A stretch of 64,000 nucleotides of DNA, taken from Ferrimonas sp. YFM. GTDB taxonomy: Bacteria > Pseudomonadota > Gammaproteobacteria > Enterobacterales > Shewanellaceae. Positions 25,523 to 32,522 of this stretch are shown here, piece after piece (within the stretch, counting starts at the first letter, position 1; the number at the start of each line of letters is the position of its first letter). The notes beneath the pieces were generated by a model. It did no database searches. It saw only the letters and a list, made by a program, of their open reading frames with translations, and was not told the DNA's origin. The DNA is taken from NCBI RefSeq assembly GCF_030296015.1, contig NZ_AP027368.1, positions 4,326,839 through 4,390,838 of the forward strand, written 5' to 3'. The position numbers and the translations under genes are program-made.

Positions 25523-27169
25523 GTGAAAGCTGTAACGAGTAAAGTCGCACTTGCCCTTGCCCTTAGCCTGAGCGCCGGTAGCGCCCTGGCCAAGGATACC
25601 ATCGCCCTGAACGGTTTCGACATGACCCTTGATCAGGCGTGGGCCATCGCCAAAGGCGACGCCAACGTGGACATCGCTAAGAAAGCCCACAAGCGTCTGG
25701 ACAAAGCCTTCGACACTTTGATGACCGCCGCACGCCTGGGCAAGCCCGTTTACGGCCTGACCGTAGGTGTGGGCCTGAACAAGGACCACAAGCTGTTTGA
25801 CGCCTCCGGCGAGATGACCGAAGAAGCCCTGAAAGCGTCCCGCGAATTCCAGTATAACGCCCTGCGTGCCCACTCCGCCGCTGTGGGTGAACCCATGCCA
25901 GCCGAACTGGTTCGCCTGGGCATGGTGGTCCGTCTGAACACCCTGCTGCACGGTCAGACCGGTGTACAGCCTGTGGTTGCCGATCTTTATGAAGCCTACC
26001 TGGATCATGACATCGTTCCCGTGGTTCCCTCCAAGGGCACCGTGGGCGAAGCGGACATCCTGATGGCCTCTCACGTAGGCCTGGCGATGCTGGGTGAGTG
26101 GGATGTGTACTACAAGGGCGAGCGCATGAGCTCCTCCAAGGCGATGAAGAAGGCAGGCATCAAGCCTCTGTCTCCCATCGGTAAGGATGCCCTCTCCATC
26201 CTCTCCAACAACTCTTTCGCCACCGCCTACGCCATGCAGGCACTGAAGGATTCCGAGCAGGTTCTGGACGTGGCCCCCACCCTGTTTGGCCTGTCTCTGG
26301 AAGGCCTGAATGGCAACGTTGCCCCCTTCCTGCCCCAGACCAACGACGTGCGTCCTTTCCCCTATGTTCAGGCCACTGCCGACACCATCCTGAACAAACT
26401 GGACGGTTCCTACCTGTGGGAGCTGAACAAGGATCGTCCTCTGCAGGATCCCCTCTCCTTCCGCACCTCCGGCTACACCTTTGCCATGGCCGAAAAGGCG
26501 GCAGACGAGCTGGAGAAGATGCTGAGCATCCACATCAACGCCTCTGACGACAACCCGGCCGTGGTTCTGAACCCAGGCAAGGAGTACGTCAACAAGCCTC
26601 AGGTGGCCAAGTACCTGATCGACGGCAAGGGCGGTGTGTTCCCCACCACCAACTTCAACCCTCTGCCTGTGGCCATGGCGGTACAGCAGCTGAGTGTGGC
26701 CATGACCCAGGTGTCTCACAACTCCGTGATGCGCACCACCCGACTGTCTGACGACCACTTCACCCACCTGCCCCGCTTCCTGACTGCGCCAGGTAACATG
26801 GGCCACGCTTTCGGTGCGGTTCAGAAGGCTTACGTAGATCTGCACGTACGCAACAAGCAGCTGGCTCAGCCTGTCAGCTTCGAGGGTGTGGCCATCGCCG
26901 GCAACATCGAAGACACCTTCACCAACCTGAAGCTGGCGTCCGACAACCTGATCCAGATTGCCGACAACATGAGCTACATCTTCGGCCTCGAGCTGTTCCA
27001 CTCTGCCCAGGCCATTGACCTGCGCAAGATGGACAACCCCAAGCTGAAGCTGGGTAAAGACACCGGCAAGATGTACAAGGAGTACCGCAAACTGGTTAAG
27101 TTCGTGGATAAGGATCGTCCTTACACTCCTGACTTCCAGGCCTCTTCCGAGTTCGTGAAAGCCTACTAA
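25523..27169 (+). CDS. exported MIO-less member of the aromatic amino acid lyase superfamily (ergothionase-like)
   Basis: The 548-residue protein starts at GTG 25523 with GGAGA seven bases upstream. A Sec signal peptide (cleavage after SALA, residue 23) sends it to the periplasm; ordinary histidine ammonia-lyases are cytosolic. The fold signatures are present: VYG with Tyr77, His117 in AHSAAVGEP, Asn229-Asn230, QDPLSFR (308-314) and Glu463 in NIED. The loop VPSKGTVG is followed by Glu176-Ala177-Asp178 where active enzymes have Ala-Ser-Gly, so no MIO cofactor can form. Tyr of the usual QDPYSLR is Leu311. Ergothionase, which releases trimethylamine from ergothioneine, is the known MIO-less relative. 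The substrate here is inferred, not shown. Confidence 0.8.
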   Translation: MKAVTSKVALALALSLSAGSALAKDTIALNGFDMTLDQAWAIAKGDANVDIAKKAHKRLDKAFDTLMTAARLGKPVYGLTVGVGLNKDHKLFDASGEMTEEALKASREFQYNALRAHSAAVGEPMPAELVRLGMVVRLNTLLHGQTGVQPVVADLYEAYLDHDIVPVVPSKGTVGEADILMASHVGLAMLGEWDVYYKGERMSSSKAMKKAGIKPLSPIGKDALSILSNNSFATAYAMQALKDSEQVLDVAPTLFGLSLEGLNGNVAPFLPQTNDVRPFPYVQATADTILNKLDGSYLWELNKDRPLQDPLSFRTSGYTFAMAEKAADELEKMLSIHINASDDNPAVVLNPGKEYVNKPQVAKYLIDGKGGVFPTTNFNPLPVAMAVQQLSVAMTQVSHNSVMRTTRLSDDHFTHLPRFLTAPGNMGHAFGAVQKAYVDLHVRNKQLAQPVSFEGVAIAGNIEDTFTNLKLASDNLIQIADNMSYIFGLELFHSAQAIDLRKMDNPKLKLGKDTGKMYKEYRKLVKFVDKDRPYTPDFQASSEFVKAY

Positions 27170-27188
27170 GGGTTATCTCACCCTGGTA

Positions 27189-27212
27189 AAGCCGGCCCTC
27201 GGGCCGGCTTTT
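27189..27212 (+). terminator. terminator of the lyase gene
   Basis: AAGCCGGCCC and GGGCCGGCTT form a 10-bp stem followed by TT. It separates the lyase transcript from the reductase, which has its own promoter. Confidence 0.8.
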
Positions 27213-27309
27213 GCGTTCCTCGAAATCACCAAATGTCGCAATCGAAAGATCCGCATCACAAAGACCCGCCAACAACAGATAAGAAACTTTCCAAATCCAC
27301 ACTTAACTT

Positions 27310-27376
27310 ACGAAAATCACTCCAACAACTCGTAATCAATCACCATATCTCGTGACGCCTTAAGCCGACATTTCGT
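27310..27376. promoter_or_regulatory. putative activator sites upstream of the reductase promoter
   Basis: On the minus strand 27340-27353 reads ACGAGATATGGTGA, one base different from the porin repeat. Partial copies lie at 27310-27316 (ACGAAAA) and 27370-27376 (ACGAAAT, minus strand). The main site is 77 bp before the -24 element. The remaining 27213-27488 sequence shows nothing else. Confidence 0.6.
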
Positions 27377-27429
27377 GCTTATGTGGGGCGGCTCATGAAT
27401 CTGGGCCTTTTCCCCCCACCTGGCCAGGG

Positions 27430-27445
27430 TGGCACGGCCACTGCA
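27430..27445 (+). promoter_or_regulatory. sigma-54 promoter of the reductase-cytochrome operon
   Basis: TGGCAC-GGCCA-CTGCA is the third -24/-12 element of the cluster with identical core hexamers. It is 44 bp before the reductase start. Confidence 0.8.
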
Positions 27446-27488
27446 GTGTTCAGGCATCACTTTGCCAAGGTGCACTGGAGAATTAACT

Positions 27489-29045
27489 ATGAGTCACCAA
27501 CACAACACCAACCCCTCCCGCCGGGCGCTGCTGAAGCAGGGTGCCGCCCTGGCCGCCGGCATGGGCGGCCTGATGGTTGCCGGCCCGAGCGCCGCCGCCT
27601 CCTCATCCCCCAGCCCCAAGTTTGACGAGATCTTCGACATCATCGTGGTCGGTTCCGGTTTTGCCGGCATGTCTGCCGCCGTTCAGGCCGCCGAAGAGGG
27701 TGCCAAGGTACTGGTTATCGACAAGATGCCGGTATTCGGCGGCAACTCCACCATCAATGGCGGCGCCATGGCCGTCGCAGGTTCCGGCCTTCAGGCCAAA
27801 TCCAGCATCGAAGACAGCGTGGATCTGATGGTGTCCGACATGCTCAAGTCCGGCCGCGGCATGAACGATGTGGAGATGCTGAAGCTGGTGTGCGACGGTA
27901 CCGCCGAATCCGCCCGTTGGCTGGAGAGCTACGGCACCGTGTGGAAGCCCTTCGTTCAGCACTTCGGTGGTCACTCTGTGCCCCGGGTTCTGCAAACCAG
28001 AGAGAGCTCCGGTGCCGGCATCATTCGTCCCCTGATTGCGGCAGCGAAGAAGGCGGGCGTCACCATGTACAAGCAGAGCAAACTGACCGCCTTCGTCCAG
28101 GATGAACAACACCGGGTGATTGGTGTAAAGGTCAAGAGCGGTTACTTCTTCCCCAAAGAGCGCACCGGCAGTGACAAACTGCTGGGGGCACGCAAAGGGG
28201 TGATCATGGCCACCGGCGGTTTTGGTCGGGACATCCCCTTCCGCCAGATGCAGCAGCCCAGGCTCACCTCTGAGTTGGACTCCACCAACCATCCTGGCGC
28301 CAACGCTGACGCCCTCAAGCAGATGATGCTGATCGGCGCCAACCCCATCCACCTGGACCAGATCCAGTTGGGCCCCTGGTCCTCCCCGGATGAAAAAGGC
28401 TTCGGTACCGCCTCTCAGTTCAACACCGCCGCCACCTATCAGAACGGCATCGTGGTCGACGTTCGCACCGGTGAACGCTTCTTCAACGAACTGGCGGATC
28501 GCAAAGCCCGGGCAGAGGCGATCATGACCCGCCGGGACGAGCAGGGCCAACCGGTCTACCCCGTCGGTTTCACCAATGAAAAGGGCGCGGCCAAGGCGCA
28601 GACCCTGGAGTGGGGTCTGAAGTACGACGTGATCAAGAAGGCGGACACCCTGGAGGAGCTGGCGGGCCTCTACGGCATCCCGGCGGAGAAGCTGAAGGCC
28701 CAGGTGGCCCAGTGGAACCAGTATGTGCGCGATGGCGAAGACAAGCAGTTTGGCCGCCCCTTGATGAAGGCATTCGAGCTGACCCAAGGCCCCTGGTACG
28801 CGGTGCGCATGTGGCCCAAGGTGCACTACTGCATGGGCGGCGTCCGGGTGAACACCCACTCTCAGGTGCTGCACCTGATCTCTGACAAACCGATTCCTGG
28901 CCTGTTCGCCGCCGGTGAAGCCACTGGCGGCATCCACGGTGCCTCCCGACTGGGCGCCTGCGCCGTGGCCGAAGGGGTAGTGACCGGCCGTAATGCCGCT
29001 CGCAGCGCCGTCAAGGCAGACGCCGTTTCCCTGAAGCTGGCCTGA
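27489..29045 (+). CDS. Tat-exported FAD-dependent fumarate-reductase-like enoate reductase subunit
   Basis: The start is ATG 27489 (GGAG at 27477-27480). The 518-residue protein has a twin-arginine signal (SRRALLKQGAAL), an FAD site (IIVVGSGFAGMSAAVQAAE, NSTINGGAM) and the fumarate reductase/UrdA fold. The proton-donor Arg338 (ELADRKAR), His446 (VHYCMGG) and Arg487 (GASRLG) are kept. The His that binds a fumarate carboxylate in FccA is Gly295 (QLGPW), so fumarate is unlikely. The haem domain is absent and supplied by the next gene. Probable role: periplasmic reduction of the unsaturated acid made by the lyase (urocanate- or thiourocanate-like). Confidence 0.85.
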   Translation: MSHQHNTNPSRRALLKQGAALAAGMGGLMVAGPSAAASSSPSPKFDEIFDIIVVGSGFAGMSAAVQAAEEGAKVLVIDKMPVFGGNSTINGGAMAVAGSGLQAKSSIEDSVDLMVSDMLKSGRGMNDVEMLKLVCDGTAESARWLESYGTVWKPFVQHFGGHSVPRVLQTRESSGAGIIRPLIAAAKKAGVTMYKQSKLTAFVQDEQHRVIGVKVKSGYFFPKERTGSDKLLGARKGVIMATGGFGRDIPFRQMQQPRLTSELDSTNHPGANADALKQMMLIGANPIHLDQIQLGPWSSPDEKGFGTASQFNTAATYQNGIVVDVRTGERFFNELADRKARAEAIMTRRDEQGQPVYPVGFTNEKGAAKAQTLEWGLKYDVIKKADTLEELAGLYGIPAEKLKAQVAQWNQYVRDGEDKQFGRPLMKAFELTQGPWYAVRMWPKVHYCMGGVRVNTHSQVLHLISDKPIPGLFAAGEATGGIHGASRLGACAVAEGVVTGRNAARSAVKADAVSLKLA

Positions 29046-29059
29046 GGAGCACCCAATCC

Positions 29060-29473
29060 ATGAAAAGAGCAACCATGATCAAAGCCATCCCCTCCCTGGC
29101 CGCCCTGTTGATGGCCGCCACCGTCGGCCTGTCACTGCCCGCCATGGCCGCCAAGATGCCGCTGAAGTCCTATCACAAGGAGATCTTCAGCGACGACAAA
29201 GGCAACGTGGAGTGCAGCAGTTGCCACGGCGACAGCAAGCCCTACACCATCCCGGATGAGGACGCCTGCCTGACCTGCCACGGCAGCAAGGAGGACCTGG
29301 CCGAGGAGACCGAACGTCCCGGTCACGGCGCCGCCTACGAACCCAACCCCCATGACAGCCTGCACTATGGTCAGGATCTGAGCTGTGTCTACTGCCACGC
29401 CCAGCACAAGAAGACCGAGGTGTACTGCAACAACTGCCACGAGTTCAAATACCCCGAGCTCAAGCGCAAATAA
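29060..29473 (+). CDS. tetraheme cytochrome c subunit of the split flavocytochrome
   Basis: The 137-residue protein has a Sec signal (cleavage near PAMAA, residue 31) and four haem sites: CSSCH, CLTCH, CVYCH and CNNCH. This is the tetraheme cytochrome c3-like module normally fused to the N-terminus of FccA/UrdA reductases. The gene begins 14 bp after the flavoprotein stop, so the two subunits are made together. It should feed electrons, probably from a membrane quinol dehydrogenase, into the FAD subunit. Confidence 0.88.
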   Translation: MKRATMIKAIPSLAALLMAATVGLSLPAMAAKMPLKSYHKEIFSDDKGNVECSSCHGDSKPYTIPDEDACLTCHGSKEDLAEETERPGHGAAYEPNPHDSLHYGQDLSCVYCHAQHKKTEVYCNNCHEFKYPELKRK

Positions 29474-29517
29474 CCCAGGGCAGGACGCCCCACAGGTTTC
29501 ATCATCATCTCACCGCC

Positions 29518-29543
29518 AATGCCCACATCAGTGGGCATTTTTT
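29518..29543 (+). terminator. terminator of the reductase-cytochrome operon
   Basis: AATGCCCAC and GTGGGCATT form a 9-bp stem with loop ATCA and a T run. Confidence 0.85.
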
Positions 29544-29700
29544 ATGGGTTGAAGAAATTTTGGCCGATTCTGGCATTGGCAGGCGCCGCAACCAGCAGAT
29601 CCGGCCACTAAAGGCAAGAGAGAGGGGCGAAATACCGTGATCAGTGCCCCGGGCACTGCTAGAATCGGACTCTGTTCAAACCCTTAAGCAGTAAAGTCCT

Positions 29701-29961
29701 ATGAGCTTAGATCTATTAGATAAATTGGAGTCTCGCGTTCAGAGTGCGCTTGAGACCATTGAACTTCAGCAGATGGAGCTGGAAGAAGAGCGCGCCCGTG
29801 CCCAGGAGATGGCAGAGAAGGCGGCAGAGCTGGAAGCGCGCAACCGCGAACTGGAGCAGCAGTTGCAAGCCTGGAACAGCAAGGCAGAGGGCCTGCTCAA
29901 TCGCCTGTCCCAGGCCGATGACAGCAATCAGCCCGCTCCGGGTCTGAGCGAGCTGGCCTAA
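29701..29961 (+). CDS. zapB: ZapB-like cell-division coiled-coil protein
   Basis: The 86-residue protein begins MSLDLLDKLESRVQ and is almost all coiled coil (LELQQMELEEERARA region), ending with a short polar tail. Size and the opening LDKLE-x-RVQ-ALETI-LQQME pattern match ZapB, which stabilises the Z ring through ZapA. It is transcribed alone. Confidence 0.82.
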   Translation: MSLDLLDKLESRVQSALETIELQQMELEEERARAQEMAEKAAELEARNRELEQQLQAWNSKAEGLLNRLSQADDSNQPAPGLSELA

Positions 29962-29965
29962 ATCG

Positions 29966-30172
29966 TTATCCGGCTGCTGCGGGTTCTGGCTGCAGCAGTC
30001 CGTTCAATTCGTTGATCACATCTCTCACTTTGGGCAGCGAGTGTCTGGGCATGATGAAACGCCCCGCTTTGAACTCAAGCCGACCTATGTGCTTCACCAG
30101 CACCACTCCGTCCCTGAACACCCTGGCGTGCTTGGCAATCATCCTTGGTGCGTAGATTGGGAAAATTCTCAC
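29966..30172 (-). CDS. small conserved-looking protein of unknown function
   Basis: The start is placed at GTG 30172, because AAGGA lies eight bases upstream; the longer frame to 30316 adds unlike sequence. The 68-residue product is basic (MIAKHARVFRDGVVLVKHIG, PRHSLPKVRDVINELNG) with no signal peptide or membrane segment. I do not recognise the family. It converges on zapB with 4 bp between the stops. Confidence 0.5.
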   Translation of the reverse strand: MRIFPIYAPRMIAKHARVFRDGVVLVKHIGRLEFKAGRFIMPRHSLPKVRDVINELNGLLQPEPAAAG

Positions 30173-30434
30173 CGTCAAATTCCTTGTTATATTCTGACTG
30201 ACGCAAACTATCAGACCGCCGCAATTGTATTTGGTTTTATACGCAATACAACGTACTGCGATCAGATTAGCCCAAAGGGATCCGTAGCGATAATTTGACG
30301 CCTGCTCATTTGGCAAGATGTTGCAACTTTGTTACCTTGCTTGACGCAGTGTTCCTAACCGCGGACACCGGCAGTCAGTACTGCGCCCTCGAGGGGTATG
30401 GGGCTGAGAGGCCGTGGGGTCGGTTCCGCTTTTT
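30173..30434. other. intergenic region, possible small RNA 5' part
   Basis: No credible coding frame was found. It precedes an isolated plus-strand terminator at 30435, which suggests a short non-coding transcript. Confidence 0.35.
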
Positions 30435-30461
30435 GATCGGTGATTCACCGATCTTTTTTTT
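30435..30461 (+). terminator. orphan rho-independent terminator
   Basis: GATCGGTG and CACCGATC form an 8-bp stem with a 3-nt loop and eight T. No plus-strand gene precedes it within 450 bp. Confidence 0.75.
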
Positions 30462-30502
30462 GTTACTGAAATGTGTATACATTATGCAGAAACATCCATT
30501 AA

Positions 30503-30527
30503 CAAAAAGGGCGCCCCAAGGCGCCCT
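30503..30527 (-). terminator. terminator of the selO-srkA-dsbA gene group
   Basis: GGGCGCC and GGCGCCC form a stem with loop CCAA. The minus strand continues with five T. Confidence 0.8.
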
Positions 30528-30549
30528 CTCAGAATCGTCAGGCTAAGCC

Positions 30550-31161
30550 TCAATCCTGCTTCTTGGCCAGGTAGTTAACCAGTTCGCTGAGCTGTTCGGC
30601 GCTCTCCAGGCTGCCCATCTCCACCTGATACTTGCCGTTGACGATCAGCGCGGGCACACCGCGGATACCGGAGTCGATCTGCTCCTTCTTCCACTTCTTC
30701 ACCTTGGCGTTCACCATAAAGCTGTTCATCGCCTTATCGTACTTGTCGCCGTCAACGCCGTTGTCCACAAACAGCTGCTTCACATCGGAACCGGTGGAGA
30801 ACTGCTTACGGGCATCGTGAATGGCGGAGAACAGAGGCTTTTTCACCTGGTCACCCACCTTGAGGGTCTGCATCACCGCCAGGGCCTTGGTCATCTCCAC
30901 GCCCATGGGGCCACCGATGAAGTCCACGTGCTTCTGCTCAAACTTGATCCCCTCATCCAGCCCCTTCTTCAGGTTGGGCAGGTGCACCTTCTCGAAGGTG
31001 TAGCAGTGGGGGCAGTAGAAAGAGAAAAACTCGGTTACCGTTGGCTGGCCCTGCACCTTGGCCTGGCTGACCACCTTGTAGTGGGTTCCCTCTTCAAACT
31101 GGGCGGCCATGGCCATGGGGGCCAGCACCAGGGCGAAGAGGATGGCGAATAGTTTCTTCAT
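30550..31161 (-). CDS. dsbA: periplasmic thiol:disulfide oxidoreductase DsbA
   Basis: The 203-residue protein has a signal peptide (cleavage after AMAA, residue 20), the CPHC active site in FYCPHCYTF and the cis-Pro loop GVPALIVNGKY. It introduces disulfides into exported proteins. srkA lies 60 bp upstream, the same neighbour as in E. coli. Confidence 0.95.
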   Translation of the reverse strand: MKKLFAILFALVLAPMAMAAQFEEGTHYKVVSQAKVQGQPTVTEFFSFYCPHCYTFEKVHLPNLKKGLDEGIKFEQKHVDFIGGPMGVEMTKALAVMQTLKVGDQVKKPLFSAIHDARKQFSTGSDVKQLFVDNGVDGDKYDKAMNSFMVNAKVKKWKKEQIDSGIRGVPALIVNGKYQVEMGSLESAEQLSELVNYLAKKQD

Positions 31162-31221
31162 AATCTCTACTCTGAATCAAAGGGTTGAATTGGCAACTAC
31201 TGTGCCACAGCCCGGGGCAAA

Positions 31222-32208
31222 CTAATAGCCCGGTGTCAGCGACAGCGCCGGCTCCTGCAGGGCCGCCAGCTGCTCCTTGAGCGCCAGCACCTGCTCCTCC
31301 CAGAATCGGCCGGTGCCGAACCAGGGGAAGTTACGGGGGAAGGCCGGGTCACTCCATCTCAGGGTCAACCAGGAGAGGTAGTGGATCATCCTCAGCGCCC
31401 GCAGTGGCTCCACCAGCTGTAACTCTGAGTGGTTGAAGTCGCAAAAAGTTTCATATCCCTCCAGCAAAATATCCAGCTGCATCACCCTTTGACTGCGGTC
31501 GCCGGAGAGCATCATCCACAGATCCTGTACCGCCGGACCGGTGCGGGCATCATCCAGATCCACAAACCCCGGACCATCGGGTGTCCACAGGATGTTGCCC
31601 GGGTGCATGTCCCCATGCAGGCGCTGTTGGGCCTGGTCCCAGGGCGCCTGAGTCACCTGCTCCAACACCTGGTCCAGCACGGTGAAGAAGGCGGTCTCGA
31701 TGTGCGCGGGCAGCTGCGCCTGCTGCTCCAGCACCTGACGGGGCTGGTGACCATGGGTGTGGATGTTCAGCGGTGCCCGGTGGGCAAACTGCCCTCCACG
31801 GGCCACCTGATGCAGCCGGCCGAGGAACTGGCCCACCTGCTCCAGCTGCTCCAGGTTGTCCACCTCAAACTCCCGCCCGCCGATGCTGTCCCACAGGGCA
31901 AAGCGGTAGCCCTGATGTTCAAACAGGGTCTCTCCGTCGATGCGCAGTGGGGCGGCCACCGGCACCTCGGCATCGGCCAGTTCATGGGAAAAGGCGTGCT
32001 CCTCGAGGATCGCATCCACAGTCCAGCGCTGAGGCCGGTAGAACTTAACCACATAACGGCGGCCATCCTCGGCCCGAAACTGGTAGACCCGGTTCTCATA
32101 ACTGTTCAGGGGCAGCAGGCCGGTGTCGGGGTAGATCCCCATGGATTCCACCGCATTGAGGATGCAGTCCGGTCCCAGGGAGTGAAAATCAAATTGGGCT
32201 TGGGTCAT
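31222..32208 (-). CDS. srkA: stress-response kinase SrkA (YihE/RdoA)
   Basis: The start is set at ATG 32208, which overlaps the upstream TGA (ATGA); an in-frame ATG at 32220 is an alternative. The 328-residue aminoglycoside-phosphotransferase-fold kinase shows HGDMHPGNILW (catalytic Asp) and FVDLDDA (metal-binding Asp). The E. coli homologue is a Cpx-linked protein kinase, and dsbA follows here as there. Confidence 0.92.
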   Translation of the reverse strand: MTQAQFDFHSLGPDCILNAVESMGIYPDTGLLPLNSYENRVYQFRAEDGRRYVVKFYRPQRWTVDAILEEHAFSHELADAEVPVAAPLRIDGETLFEHQGYRFALWDSIGGREFEVDNLEQLEQVGQFLGRLHQVARGGQFAHRAPLNIHTHGHQPRQVLEQQAQLPAHIETAFFTVLDQVLEQVTQAPWDQAQQRLHGDMHPGNILWTPDGPGFVDLDDARTGPAVQDLWMMLSGDRSQRVMQLDILLEGYETFCDFNHSELQLVEPLRALRMIHYLSWLTLRWSDPAFPRNFPWFGTGRFWEEQVLALKEQLAALQEPALSLTPGY

Positions 32209-32522
32209 TGTTGATTCCAAAGTTGCGCCAGGAAGGCGACGACATCCGCCTCTTCGGGGCGTTCCGCCTCCAGCCAGAGGCTGTCACACAGCGCCTCATA
32301 CTGAAGCCTCAGCCTGGCCCCTTCAAACTCCAGGGACCAGCAGTGGCGATCCGCCCCCCACTGGTGCTCGCCAATCTGGCAATCCAGGGCCCTCGCCAGC
32401 TGGGCGGCAAGTTCCCCCAGGCTCGATTCGGTCAGGCTGGCCTGCCAGCGCAGTTGCCCCGCGTCGGCATCGAAGTGAGCGCGGCCTAACTGGAGCAGGA
32501 GAGGGTGATGCTGCTGGCCCAT
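32205..32522 (-). CDS. DUF3630-type small protein
   Basis: The 105-residue soluble protein (RAHFDADAGQLRWQ, WSLEFEGARLRLQYEALCDSLWLE) overlaps selO at its start by 37 bp and srkA at its end by four. It resembles small proteins in Shewanella named DUF3630. The function is unknown. Tight overlap with both neighbours implies joint expression. Confidence 0.6.
   Translation of the reverse strand: MGQQHHPLLLQLGRAHFDADAGQLRWQASLTESSLGELAAQLARALDCQIGEHQWGADRHCWSLEFEGARLRLQYEALCDSLWLEAERPEEADVVAFLAQLWNQQ

Noticed and set aside
25454-27001. Long minus-strand open frame (515 codons) antisense to the lyase
   Set aside because: It arises from codon bias of the real gene, lacks a ribosome site and has His/Gly/Val-rich composition like other antisense shadows here.
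25523-27169. Calling this gene an ordinary histidine ammonia-lyase (hutH)
   Set aside because: The MIO triad is Glu-Ala-Asp, the protein has a signal peptide, and no other hut gene is nearby.
30295-30546. 83-codon plus-strand frame
   Set aside because: It crosses the terminator hairpin at 30435 and has no ribosome site or conserved pattern.
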